From positions 1 through 7,544 of the forward strand of contig JAAVBR010000050.1 in the NCBI GenBank assembly GCA_014802705.1: DNA of 7,544 nt, written 5' to 3'. Of this stretch, positions 1 through 4,929 are shown piece after piece. Position 1 is the stretch's first letter. Every line of letters starts with the position of its first letter. A program made the position numbers and the translations under genes. The notes beneath the pieces are model-generated. The model ran no database searches, was not told the origin of the DNA, and was given only the letters and a program-made list of their open reading frames with translations. This DNA is from a bacterium (GTDB lineage Bacteria; Pseudomonadota; Alphaproteobacteria; Rs-D84).

Positions 1-1
1 A

Positions 2-652
2 GACCTGTATTACTTTGCGGCCAACAATTGGCCCCCGGTCAATCGGTGGATGGGTGCCATTTCAAAACTAACGGGCATAGGCCTGCAAGACCTGCACAGA
101 AAGTATTATAATATGGCCATTCGCCGCCTGTTAAAGGTCAATAAATCATTACCGGACAACCAAAAGATTCGGTTTTTATCCTGCAGTTGGGGCGGTCGCA
201 ACGATCAGTTCCGGGCCGAAACGGACGCCTTGTTTGATGAATGTGAACGAAACGGCATCATGGTTTTGGGCGGATCTTATTATCATACATTTGACGTTAC
301 GCGTGCCTGTGATAAACGCTTTGCCATGCCAACTGATCGGATTGGTGTTCCTGTAAATGGTAAAACCACCCCTTGCTATCGTGGCGGCTACTATTACACC
401 CGTCAGGGCGGTGCCAGTTCAACATTCCCCTATTTGGCGGGGGTATTTGCCTGCGCGTTGCAAGGCAATCAGATTTTCTGTACCCGGCCCACCTGGCAGG
501 ATGATTTAATGCGCCTGGTGCGTGACACAGCCCAGCCGCACCCCCAGGGTGGTCTGATTATCAATCCGACGGGCATTGTCGATGCGGTAACGCAAATCGC
601 CCGCGATATGGAAATGAATTTGATGAAACAGCAAAGTATGCAACATGAATAA
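2..652 (+). CDS. Subtilisin-like (S8 family) serine protease, C-terminal part; 5' end outside the window
   Basis: The reading frame is open to the left edge (it begins DLYYFAANNW in frame), so the gene is truncated by the window and an internal ATG at 50 is not a credible start. The C-terminal block GGASSTFPYLAG, with the probable nucleophile being the Ser of GAS, matches the subtilase G-T-S-x-x-x-P-x-V-A-G signature. An upstream IRFLSCSWGG strand and a GIMVLGGSYYH segment correspond to the strands before the oxyanion region, although the usual GN is not visible. The Asp and His of the triad would lie upstream, out of view. No C-terminal membrane anchor is seen. The stop codon overlaps the mnmE start by 8 bases, so the two are probably co-transcribed and translationally coupled. 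The family call is inferred from the Ser-region motif; substrate and location are unknown. Confidence 0.65.
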   Translation, partial: DLYYFAANNWPPVNRWMGAISKLTGIGLQDLHRKYYNMAIRRLLKVNKSLPDNQKIRFLSCSWGGRNDQFRAETDALFDECERNGIMVLGGSYYHTFDVTRACDKRFAMPTDRIGVPVNGKTTPCYRGGYYYTRQGGASSTFPYLAGVFACALQGNQIFCTRPTWQDDLMRLVRDTAQPHPQGGLIINPTGIVDAVTQIARDMEMNLMKQQSMQHE

Positions 653-1931
653 CGATACTATTTTTGCCCTGTCATCGGGCCATGGGAAATCGGGCGTCGC
701 GGTGATCCGCGTCGCGGGGGATAATCTGCATGACCTGTTTGCCGAAATGTCGGGGCGCGATGCGTTTGACGCACGGCGGGCGTATATGGTCAATTTCCGC
801 GATGGGGACGATTTAATCGACCAATGCGTTATGATTTATTTTGCCGCCCCCCATTCGTTCACCGGCACCGATGTCATTGAAATTCAGACCCACGGCGCAC
901 CGGCCGTCATCGAACGCGTCTTTGATTATTTGCGCGCACGCGGCGCACGATTGGCAAGCCCTGGGGAATTTTCCCGGCGCGCCTTTGATCATGGCAAGAT
1001 GGATTTGGCGGACGTGGACGCGTTGGCGGCCCTGTTGGATGCGACGACCGATCGGCAACGGCGCGCGGCCCTGCATGCCATGACGGGTGACGGCGCGCAA
1101 TACGGCGCATGGCGTCACGATATGTTGGAAATCGCGGCCTATGCGGCGGCGATTTTGGATTATGCCGACGACGAATTGCCCCCGAATATCGGCGACACGG
1201 TGCGGGAACGCACGCGAAAACTCTATGACGAAATCACGGCGGCCTTAAACCGCTATGCGGCGGTACGCGCCGTGCGCGTTGGTTTTAACATTGCCTTGGT
1301 CGGGGATACGAACGTGGGTAAATCGTCCCTGTTTAATCAGATTTTGGGGTCGAACCGCGCGATTGTGTCGGACGTGCCGGGCACCACGCGCGACGTGGTG
1401 GATGCGGCCCTGGATATGGACGGATACCTGGTCAATTTATTTGACACGGCGGGCATTCGCGAAACCGCCGACACCATTGAACAGATGGGGATTGATCGCA
1501 CCCGGGAAACGGCCCGGCATGCCGATTTAATTCTGCGCGTGACAACGGATGACGCGGCGCCGGCGCCGGCGCCGAACGAGATTTTAATCATCAACAAATC
1601 CGACGTGTCTGGCGCCCGCACGCGCCGGGACGCCCTGTATACATCCGCCACCACAGGCGACGGGATCGCCGCCCTGATGGACGCCATCCGCGCGCGTTTG
1701 CATACGATGCTGGACGGGGCCGAAGATCAATTGACCATCAACACCCGCACGCATGATTTGTTACGCGACGCGGCGGATAACCTGGGGGCGGCGATGGATG
1801 CTGGGGATAATTTCGACATTATGGCCGAACACGTGCGCCGCGCGGCGGACGCCATCGGCAAAATCCTGGGGGCGATTACAGCGGCCGACGTGATGGACGC
1901 CGCGTTTAGTCAATTGTGCCTGGGGAAATAA
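645..1931 (+). CDS. mnmE: tRNA uridine-5-carboxymethylaminomethyl synthesis GTPase MnmE (TrmE)
   Basis: MnmE acts with MnmG to install the (carboxymethyl)aminomethyl group on C5 of the wobble uridine (U34) of tRNAs reading split codon boxes, using GTP and a methylene-tetrahydrofolate carbon. The 428-residue protein is slightly shorter than the usual 440-460. The N-terminal folate-binding domain opens with TIFALSSGHGKSGVAVIRVAG. The G domain has the P-loop GDTNVGKS (220-227), TTRD (247-250), DTAG (267-270) and NKSD (317-320). The C-terminus CLGK (425-428) carries the conserved Cys-x-Gly-Lys end needed for modification activity. An APAPAP stretch (305-310) before NKSD is a low-complexity linker. 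The start overlaps the upstream protease gene by 8 bases and no strong Shine-Dalgarno is visible, which fits translational coupling. Cytosolic. The family assignment is firm. Confidence 0.97.
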   Translation: MNNDTIFALSSGHGKSGVAVIRVAGDNLHDLFAEMSGRDAFDARRAYMVNFRDGDDLIDQCVMIYFAAPHSFTGTDVIEIQTHGAPAVIERVFDYLRARGARLASPGEFSRRAFDHGKMDLADVDALAALLDATTDRQRRAALHAMTGDGAQYGAWRHDMLEIAAYAAAILDYADDELPPNIGDTVRERTRKLYDEITAALNRYAAVRAVRVGFNIALVGDTNVGKSSLFNQILGSNRAIVSDVPGTTRDVVDAALDMDGYLVNLFDTAGIRETADTIEQMGIDRTRETARHADLILRVTTDDAAPAPAPNEILIINKSDVSGARTRRDALYTSATTGDGIAALMDAIRARLHTMLDGAEDQLTINTRTHDLLRDAADNLGAAMDAGDNFDIMAEHVRRAADAIGKILGAITAADVMDAAFSQLCLGK

Positions 1932-1932
1932 A

Positions 1933-1941
1933 GGGGGGGGG
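1933..1941 (+). promoter_or_regulatory. Nine-G homopolymer serving as ribosome binding site of the mmcQ/yjbR gene
   Basis: A run of nine Gs follows the mnmE stop by one base and lies 8 bases before the ATG at 1950. It is the only purine-rich stretch that can pair with the 16S tail, so it likely acts as the Shine-Dalgarno. Homopolymers of this length are slippage-prone and a change would alter SD-to-start spacing. Confidence 0.55.
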
Positions 1942-1949
1942 ATCGAATC

Positions 1950-2336
1950 ATGCCGTACGTTTTCAAATTTCCCCAGACGCGCGCCTTGATCGATTATGTC
2001 GACACACAATATGGCCGCGATTTGGAACATCTGTGGCCGCGAACGCCGGAAAACGCCATCTGGCGCCGCGGGGATAACAACAAATGGTTCGGCGCCATCC
2101 TCAGCGTGCCGGCCAATAAAATCGAACCAACCGCAGAACCAAAGCCTCTGGAGATTTTAGACATCCGCTGTGCGCCGGATATGCTGGAATACGTGGTGGA
2201 TCATCACAAGATTTTTCCCGGATGGCACATGAATAAAAAACATTGGATCACAATCCCGTTGGACGGGCGCATGACCCTGCCCCAGATTCAAAGCCTGTTG
2301 GATGCCAGTTTTGAATTGGCGGGCGCCAAAAAATAA
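1950..2336 (+). CDS. MmcQ/YjbR family protein
   Basis: This 128-residue protein has the usual length and motif order of the MmcQ/YjbR (DUF419) family: YGRDLEHLWP near residues 21-30, NKWFGAI (44-50), a LDIRC-type strand (70-74), PGWHMNKKHWITI (90-102) and a terminal LLDASFELA helix (116-124). The fold is a small double-wing domain; members have been described as DNA-binding-like, but the biochemical role is not established. It starts 18 bases after mnmE and ends at a strong terminator, so it is probably the last gene of the protease-mnmE operon. No membrane segment or signal peptide. The family call is secure; the function is open. Confidence 0.88.
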   Translation: MPYVFKFPQTRALIDYVDTQYGRDLEHLWPRTPENAIWRRGDNNKWFGAILSVPANKIEPTAEPKPLEILDIRCAPDMLEYVVDHHKIFPGWHMNKKHWITIPLDGRMTLPQIQSLLDASFELAGAKK

Positions 2337-2338
2337 AA

Positions 2339-2360
2339 GCGGCCGTGGCCGCCTTTTTTT
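2339..2360. terminator. Bidirectional intrinsic terminator between convergent genes
   Basis: GCGGC (2339-2343) pairs with GCCGC (2348-2352) around a CGTG loop and is followed by seven Ts on the plus strand. On the minus strand the same hairpin is followed by TTTTA. It begins three bases after the stop of the mmcQ/yjbR gene, and its T-run overlaps the stop of the convergent gene, so it serves both. Confidence 0.85.
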
Positions 2361-2742
2361 ATTTGATCCGCTGACCGTAACAGCGCTGTATAAACCGGGC
2401 GTCTGCCTCGGCTTGCTTTTGTTTAAATGCCTCGGTCATTTGGTCGATATCCTGGTTCATGCGGGCCATGTCGGTATATTGGGCGGCCATATATTTCATC
2501 TTGGCGTCACGCACAATCGCATCGCGATGGCCATCCAAAATCTTGGCCCGCGCGGCATTATCCGACGCCAATTGCGCATCCAGGGCCACCTGGCTCGCTT
2601 CCTTTTGTTCCTGCAGTCGCTGTGCCAATCCTTCGACAACCTGCACCGGAATCGCCGTCAATAAATCCGTCAAGGCCTGCCACGCCATTATTTCTTCGGC
2701 GACCTGCTGACAATCCCGCTTGTGTTTAAAATGCATCATCAT
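2359..2742 (-). CDS. Small helical, coiled-coil-like protein of unknown function
   Basis: I do not recognise this 127-residue protein. It is almost entirely predicted helix, rich in Gln, Ala, Glu and Asp with a heptad-like hydrophobic pattern around residues 35-60 and 85-115, and lacks a signal peptide or membrane segment. The N-terminus MMMHFKHKR is basic. Three ATGs stand in tandem (2742, 2739, 2736). An AGGA at 2747-2750 is 4, 7 and 10 bases from them, so the second or third ATG is the better initiation site. A good promoter (TTGAAA-17-CATAAT) lies upstream and a shared terminator lies at its end, which supports a real single-gene unit. Codon usage matches its neighbours. A scaffold or small DNA- or envelope-associated role is possible but unsupported. 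Confidence 0.65.
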   Translation of the reverse strand: MMMHFKHKRDCQQVAEEIMAWQALTDLLTAIPVQVVEGLAQRLQEQKEASQVALDAQLASDNAARAKILDGHRDAIVRDAKMKYMAAQYTDMARMNQDIDQMTEAFKQKQAEADARFIQRCYGQRIK

Positions 2743-2778
2743 TTTATCCTTTTTGTCTATATCTTACAAAGCCGGCCG

Positions 2779-2807
2779 ATTATGCCGATAAAATACGGGT
2801 ATTTCAA
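2779..2807 (-). promoter_or_regulatory. Sigma70-like promoter of the coiled-coil gene
   Basis: On the minus strand, TTGAAA (2802-2807) and CATAAT (2779-2784) are separated by exactly 17 bases, each one mismatch from consensus. The predicted transcription start is near 2772, giving a leader of about 30 bases with an AGGA site. Confidence 0.65.
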
Positions 2808-2854
2808 GGGGAAAAACACATCCGGCGACGGGGGCGTGGCGCGTGATTATTCGC

Positions 2855-2882
2855 TTGCGTTCTGGGAAAAATGATATATAAT
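2855..2882 (+). promoter_or_regulatory. Promoter of the tRNA-Gly/tRNA-Tyr operon
   Basis: TTGCGT (2855-2860), a 16-base spacer and a perfect TATAAT (2877-2882). The start would be about 2889, some 14 bases before the mature tRNA-Gly 5' end. No other promoter is visible between the two tRNAs. Confidence 0.75.
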
Positions 2883-2902
2883 CAGAACGCTTACAATTTG
2901 TT

Positions 2903-2977
2903 GCGGGCATAGTACAAAGGCTAGTATGCAAGCCTTCCAAGCTTGAAATGCGGGTTCGATTCCCGCTGCCCGCACCA
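2903..2977 (+). tRNA. tRNA-Gly (anticodon UCC), CCA encoded
   Basis: A complete cloverleaf: acceptor GCGGGCA/TGCCCGC, D stem GTAC/GTAT, anticodon stem CAAGC/GCTTG with loop CTTCCAA (anticodon TCC, reads GGA and by wobble other Gly codons), T arm GCGGG-TTCGATT-CCCGC, discriminator A and encoded CCA. First gene of a two-tRNA transcript. Its UCC wobble uridine is a typical target of the MnmE pathway encoded upstream. Confidence 0.97.
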
Positions 2978-2984
2978 CAAGATT

Positions 2985-3071
2985 GGGCGTGCGCCGGAGT
3001 TGGAGAGCCGGGGCAGACTGTAAATCTGTTGGCTTAAGCCTGAGTTGGTTCGAATCCAACCACTCCCACCA
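2985..3071 (+). tRNA. tRNA-Tyr (anticodon GUA), class II, CCA encoded
   Basis: Anticodon stem GCAGA/TCTGT with loop CTGTAAA (GTA), a 14-base variable arm with GGC-TTAA-GCC stem typical of bacterial tRNA-Tyr, T arm GTTGG-TTCGAAT-CCAAC, and CCA at 3069-3071. The acceptor stem GGGCGTG/CACTCCC pairs except position 4 (C opposite U). With this alignment position 8 is C rather than the nearly universal U, and the D stem is CCGG/CCGG. It lies 7 bases after tRNA-Gly. Its last 17 bases and the terminator behind it recur twice downstream. Confidence 0.93.
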
Positions 3072-3179
3072 CACTGAACGACCGGACAAAATCCGGTCGT
3101 TTTTCTTTGTGTTTCTAAGGTCTTTCGCAGTTCGAAAGTATCGTCGCCGGAATATGCTATTTTTTATAATTTTCGAACT
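3055..3179 (+). repeat. Repeat copy A: tRNA-Tyr 3' end, terminator and inverted-repeat leader
   Basis: This segment comprises the last 17 bases of tRNA-Tyr (3055-3071), the terminator hairpin (3077-3101), TCTAAGG, and a leader bounded by AGTTCGAAA (3129-3137) and TTTCGAACT (3171-3179). The same ordered parts occur at 4017-4142 (copy B), with 14 of 17 tRNA-tail bases and the whole terminator stem-loop conserved. Copy A is the one anchored in a functional tRNA, so it is the likely ancestral site. Confidence 0.8.
3077..3104 (+). terminator. Intrinsic terminator of the tRNA operon
   Basis: AACGACCGGA (3077-3086) pairs perfectly with TCCGGTCGTT (3092-3101) around loop CAAAA, followed by a run of Ts. 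It starts six bases after the tRNA-Tyr CCA. The same hairpin is reused in two downstream copies. Confidence 0.93.
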
Positions 3180-3183
3180 TTTG

Positions 3184-3192
3184 TGATATAAT
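3184..3192 (+). promoter_or_regulatory. Extended -10 promoter of the M15 dipeptidase gene, predicted leaderless
   Basis: TGATATAAT (3184-3192) is an exact extended -10 element (TG-n-TATAAT). No good -35 is seen, as expected for this class. The predicted start falls on about 3199, the A of the ATG, and there is no Shine-Dalgarno between the -10 and the start codon, so the mRNA would be leaderless. The element begins five bases after the inverted repeat of copy A. Confidence 0.6.
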
Positions 3193-3198
3193 TTGATT

Positions 3199-3948
3199 AT
3201 GCATCTGGCAACAATTAAACTTTATCTGAACTATATTAAATATCGCATTGGTTTGCGGCCGACGATTCCGGCGCACTTTATAAACAAGAAACCGATAGTG
3301 GAAAATAACAGTCCGTTGGTTGATATTTTGGGCGACGATACATTTTGTTTTGATACGTCGGTTAAAAGTCGTGGTGTGTTTCTGGTGCAGGCGGATATTG
3401 TGCCGATGTTGCATACGGCGGCAAAGGCTTTGCCGGCGGGATATAAATTATGTTTTTATCATGGGTTTCGTCCGCGCGCATATCAGTGGTTTTTATGGCT
3501 GCGCAAGATGGAGGCGGAACGCGCCGCGCATCCGACGTTGTCCGATGCGGAATTGGAAAAACGTGCACGTGCAACGGTTGCGTGTCCGAAGAATGGATTT
3601 GGTCCGCACCAGACCGGTGGGGCGGTTGATGTGACGATCGTGGATGAAAATGGAAATTTCCTGGATATGGGTACGGTGATTTTGCACCTGGGGATAAAAA
3701 GCGCAATGTATTATCATGATATTACGCCGGCGCAGAAACAAAATCGCGAAATGTTGGCGGATGCGATGCGTCGCGGGGGCTTTAATAACTATCCGGCGGA
3801 ATGGTGGCATTGGTCGTATGGCGACAGAATGTGGGCCGCCTATCAACACAAGAGATTTGCAATCTATGGTGAAATGGAATCGCCGGACTATGCCTTGACT
3901 GACGAAGAAAAATCAGTCTTGGCACGACATAAAATCATTTGGCGATAA
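3199..3948 (+). CDS. M15 family metallopeptidase, D-Ala-D-Ala dipeptidase (VanX/DdpX)-like
   Basis: The 249-residue product has the active-site pattern of M15D dipeptidases: YHGFRP with the transition-state Arg (R91), GPHQTGGAVD giving zinc ligands H137 and D144, and EWWHW giving the general base E201 and third ligand H204. Known relatives hydrolyse D-alanyl-D-alanine in the cytoplasm, either to recycle wall dipeptide or, as VanX, in glycopeptide resistance. No van partner is present, so recycling or remodelling is more plausible than resistance. There is no signal peptide. I chose the ATG at 3199 over an in-frame TTG at 3193 because the TATAAT box ends at 3192. GC content and codon choice look more AT-rich than mnmE. 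The gene is bracketed by copies A and B of the tRNA-derived repeat, suggesting it arrived as cargo. Confidence 0.85.
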   Translation: MHLATIKLYLNYIKYRIGLRPTIPAHFINKKPIVENNSPLVDILGDDTFCFDTSVKSRGVFLVQADIVPMLHTAAKALPAGYKLCFYHGFRPRAYQWFLWLRKMEAERAAHPTLSDAELEKRARATVACPKNGFGPHQTGGAVDVTIVDENGNFLDMGTVILHLGIKSAMYYHDITPAQKQNREMLADAMRRGGFNNYPAEWWHWSYGDRMWAAYQHKRFAIYGEMESPDYALTDEEKSVLARHKIIWR

Positions 3949-4038
3949 TGTCTTTAAATGCCTTTATATCGTGTCCAATGCGAAGGAATCCAAGGATATC
4001 CGTGGCTAGAAAATTGTTCACCCACGCCCACCAGAATA

Positions 4039-4066
4039 AACGACCGGACAAAATCCGGTCGTTTTT
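4039..4066 (+). terminator. Intrinsic terminator after the M15 dipeptidase gene
   Basis: The same ten-base-pair stem as behind tRNA-Tyr (4039-4048 with 4054-4063), with identical loop CAAAA, followed by TTTTT. It is positioned to end transcripts of the dipeptidase gene and is part of repeat copy B. Confidence 0.85.
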
Positions 4067-4090
4067 GTTTGGAAATCTAAGGTTTTTCAG

Positions 4091-4142
4091 AGTTCGAAAG
4101 TATCGCTGGTACAATATGCCATTTTTTACCGATTTTCGAACT
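4091..4142. repeat. 52-bp inverted-repeat leader element, second copy
   Basis: AGTTCGAAA and TTTCGAACT form 9-bp inverted ends. Inside, GGT (4108-4110) and ACC (4128-4130) can extend the pairing past short asymmetric bulges, leaving an A/T-rich loop that includes ATTTTTTA. The first copy is 3129-3179 (51 bp). Here it abuts the stop codon of the minus-strand cargo gene, whereas copy A abuts the promoter of the dipeptidase gene. No coding capacity. It could be a recombination or protein-binding site or an RNA hairpin. Confidence 0.6.
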
Positions 4143-4144
4143 AA

Positions 4145-4744
4145 TCATCTTTCATAGCCGGATGGGTGTCCGAAGCCGGGGCGATGATTTCTGGACTTTA
4201 TCGCATTTAATGATTTTATTTGTTCCAGTTCGGCGGGGCTGATTATGGCAACAACCTCGTACGGGGTATTGGTTAAATTACTTAAAATGTGGGATACCTG
4301 TGAACCGATTTTTATCGGTGTGTCTAATAATTTTCTGCAATCGTGACCATAGACAGACCGACAACGCGGTTCAATTATATGGTATTGGCCGTCTGACATT
4401 TTTACCGCCGGGACAACGTGGTCATCGTTCGTGATGCCCTTGTCCAGGGCGTCTTTATTCACCGTTATGACCGCTTTTAGGTCCAGGTCGCTATGTTCGC
4501 CGGCCGCCAAAAAGGCCTTGGTCATTCCTGTGCATGAAATTAAATCGCCCAGTTTATTTTCCAATATTTCACGACCGGAAAAATTGAAGGGGACATCTTG
4601 CAAAGAGATGCCTCTTTTTAATGCCAAGGTTGCCTTTGCTATACCGTTTTTAAATGTGGAATTATTTTGAAAAATACCGCGTTTTTCGTCGTGCAGTTTG
4701 TTTAAAATATTTTGCAAAGATTCAAGAATTTTATCGTCTGTCAT
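4145..4744 (-). CDS. Uncharacterised protein, possible transglutaminase-like cysteine hydrolase fold
   Basis: A 199-residue protein without signal peptide or membrane segment. I do not recognise a named family. Its centre has the spacing expected of a transglutaminase-like core: Cys in SCTGMTKAFLAAG (C71), His in DDHVVPAVK (H109), then an acidic residue after a hydrophobic strand, YHIIEPRC (E125), comparable to the C...H...D order of that fold. This is a motif-level inference only. The first 50 residues look helical. A TCAACA-17-TATAAT promoter ends 7 bases before the ATG, predicting a leaderless mRNA. The gene is oriented opposite to the neighbouring dipeptidase gene, lies between repeat copies B and C, and is AT-richer than mnmE. 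No classical minus-strand terminator follows it. Confidence 0.7.
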   Translation of the reverse strand: MTDDKILESLQNILNKLHDEKRGIFQNNSTFKNGIAKATLALKRGISLQDVPFNFSGREILENKLGDLISCTGMTKAFLAAGEHSDLDLKAVITVNKDALDKGITNDDHVVPAVKMSDGQYHIIEPRCRSVYGHDCRKLLDTPIKIGSQVSHILSNLTNTPYEVVAIISPAELEQIKSLNAIKSRNHRPGFGHPSGYER

Positions 4745-4751
4745 AGTGAAG

Positions 4752-4780
4752 ATTATACTATATTTGCCGTATTTTGTTGA
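4752..4780 (-). promoter_or_regulatory. Promoter of the minus-strand cargo gene, predicted leaderless
   Basis: On the minus strand, TCAACA (4775-4780; 4/6 match to consensus), a 17-base spacer and a perfect TATAAT (4752-4757). Only 7 bases (CTTCACT) separate the -10 from the ATG, so transcription should begin at or next to the start codon. No Shine-Dalgarno is present. Confidence 0.65.
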
Positions 4781-4788
4781 GAAATATT

Positions 4789-4868
4789 TTTATATCGTGG
4801 CCAGAAAATTGTTCACCCACGTCCACCAGAATGAACGACCGGATTTTGTCCGGTCGTTTTTGTTTGGC
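4789..4868 (+). repeat. Repeat copy C: tRNA-3'-end-like tail and terminator, no leader
   Basis: TTTATATCGTG (4789-4799) runs directly into GCCAGAAAATTG, the 17-base tRNA-like tail (4813-4829) and the terminator. Over the 44 bases from 4800 it differs from copy B at three positions. Similarity stops at TTTGG after the T-run, before the leader present in copies A and B. That is the pattern expected for the distal end of an array of inserted units. Confidence 0.75.
4834..4861 (+). terminator. Third copy of the tRNA-operon terminator, loop inverted
   Basis: The same ten-base-pair stem (4834-4843 with 4849-4858) and a T-run, but the loop reads TTTTG instead of CAAAA. The stem-loop is therefore the exact reverse complement of the other two copies, while the flanks keep their orientation. 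No plus-strand gene lies immediately upstream. Confidence 0.8.
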
Positions 4869-4874
4869 ATCCAT

Positions 4875-4902
4875 AAATTCTGCCCGGGGAAACCGGGCAG
4901 AA
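4875..4902 (-). terminator. Probable terminator of the lipoprotein gene
   Basis: A ten-base-pair stem (4878-4887 with 4893-4902) with a five-base loop lies 27 bases beyond the lipoprotein stop. On the minus strand it is followed by TTTA, a short U-run, so termination may be moderate. The stem would also fold on plus-strand RNA. Confidence 0.6.
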
Positions 4903-4929
4903 GGGTTGTCTGTTCAATATGGGCATCTT

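Larger units (their letters stand above)
3963..4142 (+). repeat. Repeat copy B: tRNA-3'-end-like tail, terminator and inverted-repeat leader
   Basis: Positions 4017-4142 repeat copy A in order: a tRNA-tail-like TTCACCCACGCCCACCA (4017-4033; 14/17 with tRNA-Tyr), the same terminator stem-loop, TCTAAGG, AGTTCGAAA (4091-4099) and TTTCGAACT (4134-4142). Upstream, TTTATATCGTG (3963-3973) and GCTAGAAAATTG (4005-4016) are shared with copy C, but in B they are separated by 31 extra bases ending in a second CGTG. No complete cloverleaf can be folded, so this is a tRNA-derived fragment, not a tRNA gene. Confidence 0.75.

Noticed and set aside
2302..2729. Plus-strand ORFs opposite the coiled-coil gene
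   Set aside because: They run through the bidirectional terminator or are antisense frames lacking ribosome sites. The minus-strand gene has a promoter, SD and terminator.
2847..3186. ORFs over the tRNA-Gly/tRNA-Tyr region, including a minus-strand frame with GIEPAFQAWKACILA
   Set aside because: This is the well-known spurious translation of tRNA genes; both tRNAs fold properly.
3199..3948. Glycopeptide-resistance VanX as part of a van cluster
   Set aside because: The active-site pattern fits, but there are no vanH, vanA-type ligase or sensor genes nearby, and a Gram-negative host makes wall recycling more likely.
4005..4033. A degenerate complete tRNA gene ending in CCACCA in repeat copy B (and similarly 4800-4829 in copy C)
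   Set aside because: Only the last 17 bases resemble tRNA-Tyr. No T-loop TTCRA, anticodon arm or D arm can be folded from the upstream sequence, so it is a tRNA-derived fragment.
3055..4868. CRISPR array or integron attC array
   Set aside because: Three copies at intervals of 795-962 bp with whole genes between them is not CRISPR. The repeats lack the attC core and no integron integrase is visible.
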